From Gemmatimonadota bacterium (GTDB taxonomy: Bacteria; JAAXHH01), in contig JAPOZT010000011.1 in the NCBI GenBank assembly GCA_026705925.1, positions 148,857 through 212,856 of the forward strand: DNA of 64,000 nt, given 5' to 3'. The position numbers were made by a program, and so were the translations under genes. A model generated the notes under the pieces. The model worked only from the letters and a program-made list of their open reading frames with translations. It was not told the origin of the DNA and ran no database searches. Below are positions 42,639 to 52,422 of the stretch, in pieces; position 1 is the first letter of the stretch, and each line of letters begins with the position of its first letter.

Positions 42639-43538
42639 TCAGACCTCCAGCACCGCCGCGATGGTCTCGCCCTCGTGGACACGGTTGAAGGTGCGCAGGA
42701 CCAGCACGTGGCCGGATTGCGTGGATACGATCTCTTCCCGCCGGTCCCCCAGCAGGTCGGTTACCACCCCGAATCCATCACCGGGCTCGATGCGGTCCAT
42801 CAGTTCGACCCAAGGTTCGAAGAAGCCTGAAAAGGGCGCCGGGTAGTTCAGCTGGATGTGTCCCGCGCCTTCCCGGTCGTCTTCCACCGTGTGCTGTTCA
42901 ATCGACGGCGGCTGGACGCGTTCGATCATGCCCAGTACGCCCATGACGTTCAGGCACCCTTCGTAGTAGCCGTCGACGCCCTCGGGGTCGCAGTCCCCCG
43001 CACCCATCCATTCCGAATAAATCGCGGGAATGCCGGCGTCCCGGGCGATAGAAAGCGTGCGGCCGTCGTGTCCCGCATAGGTGCCCCAGACGACCGGCAT
43101 GTTGAATGCCCGGGCCATCTCCCGCTGCCGCGCCAGGACGTCGGCGTCCGCGTGCAGCATGTATCCCACCGTAGGGTAGAACCTCGAGATCAGCCCGCCG
43201 CTGTGCAAGTCGATCAGGAAGTCGGCCTCGCGGATCATCGCGCTGACCGCGTGGGCGATCCGTTCGGTGATGGTGCCGTCTGCCTTGCCGGGGCAGGTCC
43301 GGGCCAGGTCGAGGCCGTCCTCCGCGGTACGCTGGCCGCGCCAGTAGGCCGCCTCGTTGACGACCGGGACCAGGGTGACCGTGCCGCGGAGTTCACCGGG
43401 ATCCAGGACCTCTTTCAGCCGCCTTATGGCCCACATGGATTCGAATTCGTCGCCATGAATGCCGCCGAGTATGAGCAGTTTCGGGCCGGGAGCCTTTCCG
43501 GTTATGGCAATGGACTTCATCTTGACGGGGCCTGACAT
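42639..43538 (-). CDS. Succinylglutamate desuccinylase/aspartoacylase-family hydrolase
   Basis: A 299-residue M14-type zinc hydrolase with AAGGAG before the ATG. Zinc ligands: LGGIHGDEFESM (HxxE) and DFLIDLHSGG (His). The catalytic Glu is probably in AIYSEWMGAGD. The C-terminal ~80 residues form a beta domain ending VLRTFNRVHEGETIAAV. Relatives deacylate N-acyl amino acids or act on small amides such as ectoine precursors. Transcribed alone, divergent from the next gene. Confidence 0.82.
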   Translation of the reverse strand: MSGPVKMKSIAITGKAPGPKLLILGGIHGDEFESMWAIRRLKEVLDPGELRGTVTLVPVVNEAAYWRGQRTAEDGLDLARTCPGKADGTITERIAHAVSAMIREADFLIDLHSGGLISRFYPTVGYMLHADADVLARQREMARAFNMPVVWGTYAGHDGRTLSIARDAGIPAIYSEWMGAGDCDPEGVDGYYEGCLNVMGVLGMIERVQPPSIEQHTVEDDREGAGHIQLNYPAPFSGFFEPWVELMDRIEPGDGFGVVTDLLGDRREEIVSTQSGHVLVLRTFNRVHEGETIAAVLEV

Positions 43539-43735
43539 GGCGTTCTCCTTGGATTATATTTAAGGGTAACCCGGTGTACTGACCGCGACGGATTCACTTG
43601 CCGGTGCGCCTTGTTTCGCCTCGTAGCGTCACGGTGCGCCAGAATATAGGGATGAGGCAGGTCCCGATCAAGCGATGCCCACCGGTCGAAAACGGCCGGA
43701 ACGCAGAAAACGCCTGAATCGCATATAGCACCAAT

Positions 43736-46513
43736 ATGGTCTCGATCCCCCTTACGTATTCCCATGACCCACAGCGGAACCCGGCGCACTGGCCGGTTAC
43801 GCGGGGCGTGCCCATGCCCGCCGGCATGATCCGGGGGACGGAAGGTCTGGCTGTCGTGGATCAGGATGGCGATCGCGTCCCGGCCCAGTTCCGTGTACTC
43901 GGCCGCTGGCTGGACGGATCGGTGAAGTGGGTCCTCGTCGATTTCCAGGCGAAGGCCGGGTCATCCGGGACAGCGACCTACAACCTTACAGACGAAACCG
44001 TCGATGAGGAGCCGGCGCCCCGGCAGCCCGCCACATACAATCCCACCACATACGCTTCTGTACGCATCGAAGAGTCCGAAGACGAACTCCACGTTGACAC
44101 GGGCGTCCTGCGATTCAGCGTCGACCGTCATCGATACCGGCTCTTCCATGACGTCTCCCTCGGCGATGTGCAGTGCGACGATGCGGTTCGCGGTGATGCG
44201 CAGCGCGGCGATCCGGCCCACGGCGATCCCCATCACAACGAACCGACCCGCGCGGAATGCGGTAGGGGCCAGGCCGGCGACGCCTGGGCCCGGATCAGTG
44301 AAAGCGCTTCGGACGGACAGTTAACACGCCGGTTGTATGGACCGGGGGGTCTGTGCCGGGCCTCGCTGGCCGATGACGCCTGCGTCGTGACCGTCGAAGA
44401 TCACGGTCCGCTGCGCATCGTGATCCGGCTGGAAGGCGCGCTGGAGGCTGATCTCCCCATGCATCACTACGGCGGCTACCGGCCGGTAAGGTGTATCACC
44501 CGGATCCACGCCTATGCCGGACAGGCGTTTCTGCGTATTCTACAAACCCACGTCTTCACCTGCAATCCGCGGGAAGTGGAAATCGAAGACCTCGCGCTGG
44601 ATGTACCCACCACATTCTCCGGATCCGGTCCGGACTACGCCTTCGGACTGAACGGCGTCGTTACGGGTACGCTCGATCACGGTGAGTGTCTGCGCGTCGC
44701 ACAGAAGAAGGACAACCAGGTGCAGGTGATGCACGGCCGGCCGGGGACCGAAAGAACCATCACTGAAGATAAAGCGTGCGAAGGGTGGGCGATCCTCAGC
44801 GACGGGGCTACGGGCGTGGGCGTTGCCTGCCGGAACATGGCCGAGGAATACCCGCGGGCCATCGAAATGACTGGTGACGGCCGGATGACCGTGTACGCGC
44901 GCCACGACCCGGAAGGCAGCCGCCTTTCCCTGGCTCGATACGCCGAAGAGGTCGCCTGGCACGAGGGAGAGGGGGTGTATGCCGACGGGACCGGGATAGC
45001 GAAAACCACCGAGTGCTACGTCCTGTACTTCGAGGAAGATCGCCGCAAAGAGGCGGTCGAAACACTTCGATGCGCCCTATCGCAACCCCACGTATCGGTC
45101 TCGCCCGAGTGGATGGACCGATGCGGGGCCTCGGGAGGCTTCGCGGCTTCCGCTTCGGTTGACGCCGGTAAACACGGGATTCAGGCGGGGTCGGCGCGGG
45201 TGCGAGAAGGTCGACCGGAGGCGCGTTCCGTTCAGGAAAGTCGACCTGAGTCGGATTCGGAGCGGGAAAGTCGACCTGAATCCGACCGGACGCCGCAAGT
45301 CTCGACGGAGATGACCCAATCGGCCGAACGCATGCTGACGGGTTTCGCGGACTGGCTGGCGCGCAACATCCGGCTCGGACACTGGTACGGTTACCTCGAC
45401 TACGGCGACGTCCGGGCCACGTGGGACGAAGCCGAAGGCGACTGGAAACACCAGGGCCGATGGGGCTGGTGCAACAGCGAGTGGGACCCCCGCCACGCGG
45501 TCTGGATCCACTACCAGCGCACGGCCGATCCGCGGTACTTCGCGCTGGCCGAGGCCATGACCCACCATTCGATGGACGTGGACACGTGCCACTGGCATCC
45601 CTTCCGGCCGTACATGGTCGGCGGCTGCTACCGCCACGGCGTCGATCATTTCAGCGACGAGCCCTGCGCTTCCCATACCTTCATCGACAACTGGATCGAT
45701 CACTACTTTCTGACCGGCGACGGCAGGACCCTCGAAGTCCTGCGCGAAGCCGGCGCGTTCTTCCTTCGTTACCGGTGGACCGAAGACCCGGCATTCAGCT
45801 TCAGCCTGCGGTCCATAGCCAATGTGTTGCGCGGACTGCTTCACGTATACGAGGTCACAGGCGAGGACCGCTTACTGCGACGAGCCGAGGAAGTATATAC
45901 CATCGTCGCCCGGGGACAGAATGACGACGGGAGCTGGCACAAGCGCTTCCAGGTCGCGACACCGGACCGACTGCCGAACCAGCTTCCCTACGGCATGGCC
46001 ACGGAAGGCACGACGCTGGCCGTTGAATCGGGAACGGCCGCCCCCTTTACCCACGACGAGTTCAGGGGCCTCGGCGGCCCGTTCTCCCGCATGATCCGCG
46101 ACCTTCCCTACGAGGAACAGAAGGGTTACCAGACCCATTATCTGATGATCGGGCTGGAACTGATGCACCGCATGACCGGCAGAGAGGATGTTGCCGGGAC
46201 TTATCTGCGAGGCGTGGACTGGTTCTGCGGCTTTCCGGACACTTTTGCGTCCGACCGGCCATTGAAGGAGCATTACGGCGGCATCCTCTGCCGGCACCTG
46301 GGCTACGCCTATCGACTGACGGGCGACAGCCGTTACCTGGAAACCGGCATGAAGGTCCTGGAACTGCTCATCGAAGCGCAGGACTGGAGCGACGATCCCA
46401 GGAAGCGCGGATCCATCGACATGAACCCCTCGACCCTCAGCCTGCTGTTCTTCGGGGTGCCGGCCTTGCTGGCCGAGGTACGGCGAGAGGCCGGGGTACA
46501 GCGAAAGGCCTGA
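43736..46513 (+). CDS. YetA/PcRGLX-like protein (putative exo-rhamnogalacturonan lyase family)
   Basis: A 925-residue protein. The N-terminal domain is the RIFT-barrel type (PLTYSHDPQRNPAHWPVTRG; FRVLGRWLDGSVKWVLVDFQ); a beta-sandwich follows; the C-terminal half is an alpha/alpha toroid (WGWCNSEWDPRHAVWIHYQR; YMVGGCYRHGVDHFSDEPC). Characterised PcRGLX cleaves rhamnogalacturonan I. No signal peptide is visible. Two low-complexity insertions stand out: about residues 145-175 with RGDAQ/RGDPA/HGDPH units, and about 490-523 with three 10-residue repeats. It is convergent with the GH116 gene. Confidence 0.72.
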   Translation: MVSIPLTYSHDPQRNPAHWPVTRGVPMPAGMIRGTEGLAVVDQDGDRVPAQFRVLGRWLDGSVKWVLVDFQAKAGSSGTATYNLTDETVDEEPAPRQPATYNPTTYASVRIEESEDELHVDTGVLRFSVDRHRYRLFHDVSLGDVQCDDAVRGDAQRGDPAHGDPHHNEPTRAECGRGQAGDAWARISESASDGQLTRRLYGPGGLCRASLADDACVVTVEDHGPLRIVIRLEGALEADLPMHHYGGYRPVRCITRIHAYAGQAFLRILQTHVFTCNPREVEIEDLALDVPTTFSGSGPDYAFGLNGVVTGTLDHGECLRVAQKKDNQVQVMHGRPGTERTITEDKACEGWAILSDGATGVGVACRNMAEEYPRAIEMTGDGRMTVYARHDPEGSRLSLARYAEEVAWHEGEGVYADGTGIAKTTECYVLYFEEDRRKEAVETLRCALSQPHVSVSPEWMDRCGASGGFAASASVDAGKHGIQAGSARVREGRPEARSVQESRPESDSERESRPESDRTPQVSTEMTQSAERMLTGFADWLARNIRLGHWYGYLDYGDVRATWDEAEGDWKHQGRWGWCNSEWDPRHAVWIHYQRTADPRYFALAEAMTHHSMDVDTCHWHPFRPYMVGGCYRHGVDHFSDEPCASHTFIDNWIDHYFLTGDGRTLEVLREAGAFFLRYRWTEDPAFSFSLRSIANVLRGLLHVYEVTGEDRLLRRAEEVYTIVARGQNDDGSWHKRFQVATPDRLPNQLPYGMATEGTTLAVESGTAAPFTHDEFRGLGGPFSRMIRDLPYEEQKGYQTHYLMIGLELMHRMTGREDVAGTYLRGVDWFCGFPDTFASDRPLKEHYGGILCRHLGYAYRLTGDSRYLETGMKVLELLIEAQDWSDDPRKRGSIDMNPSTLSLLFFGVPALLAEVRREAGVQRKA
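45205..45294. repeat. Three 30-bp in-frame repeats in the YetA/RGLX-like gene
   Basis: Copies keyed on gaargtcgaccKgaR at 30-base steps (tcgacc at 45211, 45241, 45271). They encode EGRPEARSVQ, ESRPESDSER and ESRPESDRTP, in a linker before the catalytic toroid. Confidence 0.8.
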
Positions 46514-46665
46514 GTTCGGCGAAACATGGCCAGGTGAGCCGGTGGGGTATGGTTCACTTGATTGTAATCCCAGGGAAGATCGGTAAGTGCAGCTCTTCCA
46601 GCAAAAGCGTTTCTTCCCGTGAAGCCGTAGAGGGCAAACTCCCCGGGAGTCTGGCGGACCGGCCG

Positions 46666-49323
46666 CTAACCCCGGATCAGGACGGCCTGCTCTTCACCCG
46701 TCGCTATTTGAAGCATCGGATCGAATGCCGCTTCGCCCGAATCCCCCAGTCGCAGTCGTGACAGCCTGAGCGCTCCGTGGAGGACGCTCAGTTCCGCCTT
46801 CAGCCCTTCACCGTTACGCGACACCACGCACATCCCCCACGCATACCCGGTCGACCAGAAATACCGGCCCGGCTGGTCGGTCAGGGCCATGGTCTGCGTG
46901 ACCGCCGAGTAGTGAAAGCCGGTCAGGGCGAGGTGGGCAGCCCAGGCGGCCATGGCCCGGGCGTAGTGATGTCCGCACTCGGCCTCGTCGAAGGGATTGC
47001 GCCGCCGTCCGTCGTACCGGTTGCGGATGTCCTGGATGCAGGCAAGGCCCTCATCGACCATACCCTCGTAGATCATGCCGATGGCCGCGGTGTACTCGAA
47101 TCCGGTCATGACCTCGGTGAAGTAGGAGAAGGGGTTGTCGGGGCGGTCCTTCGGGTAGGACGCCATGAGCAGCGCCGACTCGTCGCCGAGGACATAGGAC
47201 CGCATGACGTTGGTGTGGCGCTGGAAGCCCTCCAGCCTGTTGTACGCCAGGATGCTCTCGTGGGACCTGCGGACCTTGCCGGAGTCCGCCAGGTATCCCA
47301 GGCCGCAGACATGGGCCATGTACTGGCCGACGAGCTGATCCACCAGGCAGCCCGGGCCGAGCTGGTAGTCCGGGTTCGACAGGTCCTTCGGTCCCATGCC
47401 GACGGTCAGTCCTTCCGCAACTTCATCCGAGCTCTGCGGCGTCCGGATCTCGTGTTCGTAGTAGTCCCCGTTGAAGAGATGCGCGTCGGTCCACTTGCTG
47501 CCGCGCTCGTACAGGTCACGGCATTCCCCGGCGAAGCCGTCGTCCCCCAGGTAGCGGGCCATCTCTTCCGCGGCGCGCAGTGCGCCCAGGTACCAGAACT
47601 CCATCTGGGGATTGGGCCCGAAATACTCCACGTCCATGGTATTGTGCTGGCAGCCTTCCATGACGCCGTCGCGGTCGGCGTCCCATCCGCCGGGTATCCA
47701 GCTGAAGGCCAGCGACTTCTTCACATCGGGCCACAGTGCCCTGAGCCGCCCGTCGTCGCCCGAGAGTTGCCAATCGCGGTACATCTTCATGACGCAACCC
47801 ATCTGGCCGTCCGCCGCCGCGCGACTGAAATTGCGAGCCCGCGCCAGGGGCAGCCATACGCGGAAGCTCATCAGCCCGTTTTCGTCGGTGGCGTGGGCGA
47901 ATTCCACTTCTCGCATGGTCTGCGCCAGGTCACCGAAGAGGAAGGCCGTGGACTGCTCGTAGTTCCAGACATGGGTGCAGGAACCCAGGCAGCACCCCGC
48001 CGCGTCGTGGCAGCCCTCCCAGCCGTAGAAGCGGCCGTCGGGCGTGCGGAAGCAGGTCTGGCTGCGCAGGGTGCTCAGGTTGAACAGGGCCGCTTCCTTG
48101 ACCACCTCCGGCAGGTCCGAACCGCAGAACGCCTCGACGAACCGGAGCGTGTCCGCTTCCAGGCTGTCCAGGACGGGCACTACCTGCTCCACCACGTCCC
48201 AGGCATCCTCGTACCGCGTCGTATAGTAGTTTCCGATCCGGTCGCCCGTGTCGCAGCAGACGTCTCCGTCGTCGCAGCAGTTCCCCGTATCTCCGCCGTC
48301 ACCGTTGCTGCCGTTGTCGCCACCACTGTCGCCGCCACCCTCGCAACAGCCTTCACCCTCCTCACAGCAGGCGTCCTCGTCGGTGGTCTCCGTATCACCG
48401 CCCACCGTCAGGTCCTCCTTCGTCGCGGGCGTCCAGGTATAGCGGTTGGGATAGTGCCAGGCCAGCAGGAAGGTCACGCTGGACGTTTCCCCCGGCGCCA
48501 GGTCGATACGGGCGGACAGGGAGGCCATGGGCCGGTCGTTGTTGCCGGCTTCCCTATCAGTTAGCACACCTCCGGTGCTGAATTTATCCCAGAAGTCGAG
48601 GAGTGGAGTACCCCAGCCCGCCTCCCGCCAGGCGGTGCGGTAGCTGACCGTATCCGCCGTAGTGGCCAGCGCCATCGTGCCCCACTGCGCGGCTTCCCGG
48701 TCCACGCCCTTCGAGGCCATGAACAGGCCGCGGTATCCGTCGCCCGCGCGGTAACGATTCCGGTTTTCGCTGCAGGCCCCGTCCGTGCCGTCCATGCCGA
48801 TGAAATTGGGGATCGAGCCGCAGACGGCCGCCGAAACGGGCACGTCGGTCCGGTTGGCCAGCACGTACCGGAGGACCGCCACGGGCAGTCCGCTGCGGTC
48901 GGCGTCGCAGGGAATGAGGGGATTGAACGCCTCCAGCCGCACATCGACCGGCACTTCGTCGTCGGACAGATGGACCCGGCCGAAGGGGTAGGCCGCTTCG
49001 AAGGTGCACCGGGAGAAGCGAGGCAGGCCGTGATTGGCCGTGGGGCTCCCGCTCGCACCTTCGTATTCGAAGTATTCCAGGGGGCCTTCGAGCAGGCGGG
49101 TCACTTCGGCCCCGCCGTCAGGCCGGGCATAAAGTACGAACGACGGGGGACACCGGGTGTCCCGGCCGGGAATGAACCCCTTGGCCGGGCGATTCATCAG
49201 CTCCCAGTCCCGGAGGTCGCCCCTCCCGCCCAGGGAAACCGTACCGGTGCCGATGCCGCCGAGGGGCAGGGCGATGCGCGCGAGATGATCCTGGTCGTAG
49301 TGATGTAGAACGGGCCACGTCAT
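46666..49323 (-). CDS. GH116-family glycosidase (GBA2-like) with Cys-rich acidic insertion
   Basis: An 885-residue enzyme. The N-terminal beta domain has IALPLGGIGTGTVSLGGRGDL; the C-terminal alpha/alpha domain has GSCTHVWNYEQSTAFLFGDL (candidate nucleophile Glu456) and GCQHNTMDVEYFGPNPQME (candidate acid Asp564). Family members are retaining beta-glucosidases, xylosidases or glucosylceramidases. Between the domains, residues ~302-361 are an unusual insertion with two CCx5CC motifs (319-327 and 349-357) in an Asp/Gly/Glu-rich context. No signal peptide is visible, so it is probably cytosolic. Confidence 0.85.
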   Translation of the reverse strand: MTWPVLHHYDQDHLARIALPLGGIGTGTVSLGGRGDLRDWELMNRPAKGFIPGRDTRCPPSFVLYARPDGGAEVTRLLEGPLEYFEYEGASGSPTANHGLPRFSRCTFEAAYPFGRVHLSDDEVPVDVRLEAFNPLIPCDADRSGLPVAVLRYVLANRTDVPVSAAVCGSIPNFIGMDGTDGACSENRNRYRAGDGYRGLFMASKGVDREAAQWGTMALATTADTVSYRTAWREAGWGTPLLDFWDKFSTGGVLTDREAGNNDRPMASLSARIDLAPGETSSVTFLLAWHYPNRYTWTPATKEDLTVGGDTETTDEDACCEEGEGCCEGGGDSGGDNGSNGDGGDTGNCCDDGDVCCDTGDRIGNYYTTRYEDAWDVVEQVVPVLDSLEADTLRFVEAFCGSDLPEVVKEAALFNLSTLRSQTCFRTPDGRFYGWEGCHDAAGCCLGSCTHVWNYEQSTAFLFGDLAQTMREVEFAHATDENGLMSFRVWLPLARARNFSRAAADGQMGCVMKMYRDWQLSGDDGRLRALWPDVKKSLAFSWIPGGWDADRDGVMEGCQHNTMDVEYFGPNPQMEFWYLGALRAAEEMARYLGDDGFAGECRDLYERGSKWTDAHLFNGDYYEHEIRTPQSSDEVAEGLTVGMGPKDLSNPDYQLGPGCLVDQLVGQYMAHVCGLGYLADSGKVRRSHESILAYNRLEGFQRHTNVMRSYVLGDESALLMASYPKDRPDNPFSYFTEVMTGFEYTAAIGMIYEGMVDEGLACIQDIRNRYDGRRRNPFDEAECGHHYARAMAAWAAHLALTGFHYSAVTQTMALTDQPGRYFWSTGYAWGMCVVSRNGEGLKAELSVLHGALRLSRLRLGDSGEAAFDPMLQIATGEEQAVLIRG

Positions 49324-49398
49324 GGATATCTGTCCCTTCTGAACTTATCGATGGAATCAGGCGCTGGGCTTTCCGCGTCCTCCTGCGAAGCCGCTCGA

Positions 49399-50766
49399 CT
49401 ACCCCGACCCCAGTTGAAAGCGTCGCCGGTAGTCCCGCATCGCTGCCATCACCCTGGGCGACAGGAGCAGGGCCGATAGCATGGTGGGGATGGCCATCAG
49501 GGCGAACGTGCCGTCGATCATGCTGATGGCGGTATCCAGTGAAGCGACCGACGCGGCAATGATGCAGGCGACGTAGAAGTAGTTGTACAGAAACTGCCAC
49601 CGGGCCCCGATCAGGAAACCGAGGCACTTCGTTCCATAGTAGGAATAGGTGAATATCGTGCTGGTGCTGAAGAAGAGCACGCACACGATCAGCATGTAGG
49701 AACCGAAGCCCGGCATGGCGGATTCGAAGGCGTTGGCCGTCAGCGTCACGCCGTTGTCGGAAGTCGTCTGCCATACCCCGGTCATCATGATCACCAGGGC
49801 CGTGCAGGTACACACGATCATGGTGTCGATGACGGGCTCCAGCATGGCCACCAAACCCTCGCGCGTGGGTTCCCGGGTCTTCGTCGCACCGTGGACGAGG
49901 GATTCGGTGCCGATGCCCGCTTCGTTCGAGAAGGCGGCGCGACGCACGCCGGTCATGATGACCGCGCCCACGGCACCGCCCGCCGCGGCTTCTCCCGTGA
50001 AGGCGTCGGTGACAATCAGCATGAGGTACCGCGGGACATCCGAAAAGTTCGCCGCGATGATCCACAGGGCGCAGAACATGTACAGGATCACCATGGTCGG
50101 GACGACGCGGGAGGCGACGTCGGCGATCCGGGTGATGCCGCCGAATATGACGGTGCCGACGAGCAACACCAGCACGACGCCGGCCGTGAGGTCAAACCAG
50201 AAATGATCTTCGCCGACCACGCCCATGGGTGTGAAGATCACGTCACGCATGATCTGCACCAGCTGGTTGACCTGGAACAAGGGCAGGCATCCGATCACCG
50301 CGACCACGGCGAAGAAAACGGCCAGAGGCTTCCACTTGCGGCCGAGCCCCTCCCGGACGACATACATGGGCCCGCCCTGCGTCTTGCCGGCGCTGTCCTC
50401 GCCCCGGTACATGATGGCCAGGGAACAGGTGAAGAACTTGGTCGCGATGCCCACGAGGGCGCTGACCCACATCCAGAACATGGCACCCGGGCCGCCGACC
50501 GCGATGGCGACGGCCACGCCGGAGATATTGCCCATGCCGATGGTGGCCGCGAGGGCGCTGACCAGTGCCTGGAAATGCGTGATGTCGCCGGGTTCGTTCG
50601 GGTCGTCGTATTTCCCGCGGATGATTTCAATGGAATGCCTGAAATGCCTGAGCGGCATGAAACGGGAATACAGCAGGAGAAACAGGCCGCCGCCGATCAG
50701 AAGGTACAGCAGGTACGACCAGGCGGTATCGGCGAAAAAGACGATACCGCGTTCCACCATTTCCAT
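49399..50766 (-). CDS. Sodium:alanine symporter (AGCS family)
   Basis: A 455-residue transporter from ATG 50766, preceded by GGAGGAGGGG; the longer open frame would translate the SD itself. ATIGMGNISGVAVAIAVGGPGAMFWMWV is the AGCS signature, RRAAFSNEAGIGTE is the second conserved loop, and about 11 membrane helices are seen. It couples Na+ to uptake of alanine, glycine or related amino acids. It is downstream of the amidase on the same strand, so it might take up cell-wall alanine, but this is an inference. Confidence 0.92.
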   Translation of the reverse strand: MEMVERGIVFFADTAWSYLLYLLIGGGLFLLLYSRFMPLRHFRHSIEIIRGKYDDPNEPGDITHFQALVSALAATIGMGNISGVAVAIAVGGPGAMFWMWVSALVGIATKFFTCSLAIMYRGEDSAGKTQGGPMYVVREGLGRKWKPLAVFFAVVAVIGCLPLFQVNQLVQIMRDVIFTPMGVVGEDHFWFDLTAGVVLVLLVGTVIFGGITRIADVASRVVPTMVILYMFCALWIIAANFSDVPRYLMLIVTDAFTGEAAAGGAVGAVIMTGVRRAAFSNEAGIGTESLVHGATKTREPTREGLVAMLEPVIDTMIVCTCTALVIMMTGVWQTTSDNGVTLTANAFESAMPGFGSYMLIVCVLFFSTSTIFTYSYYGTKCLGFLIGARWQFLYNYFYVACIIAASVASLDTAISMIDGTFALMAIPTMLSALLLSPRVMAAMRDYRRRFQLGSG

Positions 50767-50853
50767 GAATCCCCTCCTCCGTGGCACGTCGCGATGAACT
50801 GCAGCAATTTGTCGAATCGCAGCGGTCAGATGACTCGCTGCGGTCTGTCGAAC

Positions 50854-52236
50854 CTATTTCCTGGTGAAGACCAGGGTCCCGCTGTCGAGCCGTGAAGTGT
50901 CCGGCACGTTGTCGGCGACCAGCACTTTGCTTTGGGGCACCAGGAACACGGTATCGTTCCGTCGTACGGCCTGGCGGCCGGCGCTGGCCAATGCGACCGG
51001 CGCGTTGTAACGGACGAGCACCCGCGTCCCCGGCGGAATGCGGTCCCATCGGCGGACCTGCCTGCCGTGTTTTATCGTACCTGTTGGAAAGATGTAGTAC
51101 GTGTCGGAGCGACGGTAGGCCGTACCGGCGATATCGAAAGCCGTGGTTCCCTGGATGATGACGGGTACGACGGCGGTGACCGCCTGAACATCTTCGGTGC
51201 GATCGCGGTTGAGAAAGACCTTCGTCCCGACCGGGATCCGGTCCCAGTTCCTGATCTGATTCCCCCGCATGACCGTCCCGTTGGGGAAATGGTACACCGT
51301 CGAGGCCTCGTCATAGTGCCCGCGGGCGATGCGCCACGCCGTGTTGCGCCGGGTAATGACGTTTTCAGACAGCTGGGCGACTTCTATGTCGTACCTCCCG
51401 CGGTCCACGAGGCGGACCCTGGCAATATCGATATCGGGATCCGGGATTAAACGTCCCGCTTTTACGTCCGGGTCATAGAGAATGCTGTTGCGCGGATCCT
51501 TCGAGGTCAGGCCGGCCCGGGCCCGGCTGAAATTGAACACGCCGGGATCCTTCTTGCGTCCTCGGTGGAGCCGTTTCACCCACCTGTTCGGCCTGCCGTA
51601 GGCGACGCGGTAGTGTTCCAGCACGTGGTAATCGGGAATCTTGTACACCCGCTGCAATACTTCGATCAACCATTTCAGCGCATCGTACTGGGACGCGCTA
51701 AAGGGGTCGTTGTGGTATCCCACCAGTTCGATGCCGATGGAATGGTTGCTGATGTTCGTGAGACCGTTCCACATGCTCAGGCCCGCGTGGTGAGAAAGGT
51801 ATTTTTTGTCCAGGATCCGGTAAATGGTCCCGTTTCGGGCGACGAGGTAGTTGGAGTACCCCCTGCGCGAAACGGTGTTCAATGCACTTCTCAAGCCCGA
51901 TTCCGTGCTGTGTATTACGATGAAACGGCTGGATTTGCGGAGGCGTTTCTTGAAGGACCGGGGCAGGCGATTTTGTATGTCGACGATTTTCGGGGTCGCC
52001 GGGGCAGGCGGGGCTGTCAGGACTACCGAAGGCGTCGGATTCGCCGGGACCGCCGGGGTCGTCAGGACTACCGAAGCCGCCGGGGTCGTCGGAGACGCTG
52101 GACCCGTCGAAGCCGTCGGGGCCGCCTCGAGGACTTTCGGCTCGAGGGAAACGGACCAGAGCAGGGTCAGACAGATGAGCCAGACCGGTGCGCGGACCAG
52201 TACGTGGGATCTGTATTTCCTTGGGATCAGGGCCAT
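50854..52236 (-). CDS. N-acetylmuramoyl-L-alanine amidase with LysM-like repeats
   Basis: From ATG 52236 the protein is 460 residues: a signal peptide (LVRAPVWLICLTLLWSVS), a Pro/Ala/Thr linker with repeated VVLTTPA-type units, then an Amidase_2/PGRP domain with zinc-site residues in FIVIHSTESG, YLSHHAGLSMWNG and KKDPGVFNF. The C-terminal 200 residues carry three LysM-like repeats ending WDRIPVGTKVFL, WDRIPPGTRVLV and SRLDSGTLVF. It cuts the bond between MurNAc and stem peptide in the periplasm. The start is uncertain; an in-frame start at 52308 exists. Confidence 0.82.
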   Translation of the reverse strand: MALIPRKYRSHVLVRAPVWLICLTLLWSVSLEPKVLEAAPTASTGPASPTTPAASVVLTTPAVPANPTPSVVLTAPPAPATPKIVDIQNRLPRSFKKRLRKSSRFIVIHSTESGLRSALNTVSRRGYSNYLVARNGTIYRILDKKYLSHHAGLSMWNGLTNISNHSIGIELVGYHNDPFSASQYDALKWLIEVLQRVYKIPDYHVLEHYRVAYGRPNRWVKRLHRGRKKDPGVFNFSRARAGLTSKDPRNSILYDPDVKAGRLIPDPDIDIARVRLVDRGRYDIEVAQLSENVITRRNTAWRIARGHYDEASTVYHFPNGTVMRGNQIRNWDRIPVGTKVFLNRDRTEDVQAVTAVVPVIIQGTTAFDIAGTAYRRSDTYYIFPTGTIKHGRQVRRWDRIPPGTRVLVRYNAPVALASAGRQAVRRNDTVFLVPQSKVLVADNVPDTSRLDSGTLVFTRK

Positions 52237-52250
52237 CGTGAAGGCAAGAT

Positions 52251-52270
52251 AACAAACATATGTTTTGTTT
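52251..52270. promoter_or_regulatory. AT-rich imperfect palindrome upstream of the amidase gene
   Basis: AACAAACATATGTTTTGTTT: the arms AACAAACAT and ATGTTTTGTT are inverted with one extra base. It lies 15 bases upstream of ATG 52236 in a locally AT-rich stretch, where an operator would sit. Confidence 0.35.
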
Positions 52271-52422
52271 AGTACAGCTTTTTTATTGTTTTCTTGCTTG
52301 CCGCTCACGGACTGCGCATTAACCGATCAACCATTCGCGGGCCGAGCGCGGTTACACCATGGGCCGCGCGTGGTCTTGCCACGCAATTTCGCGGGCGGCC
52401 TGCCAACCGATCAGAAAACCTT

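Noticed and set aside
46514..46665. Bidirectional terminator between the convergent YetA-like and GH116 genes
   Set aside because: No stable stem with a U-run was found on either strand.
50767..50787. Start of the alanine symporter at a GTG 21 bases upstream
   Set aside because: The extra codons are the Shine-Dalgarno region of ATG 50766.
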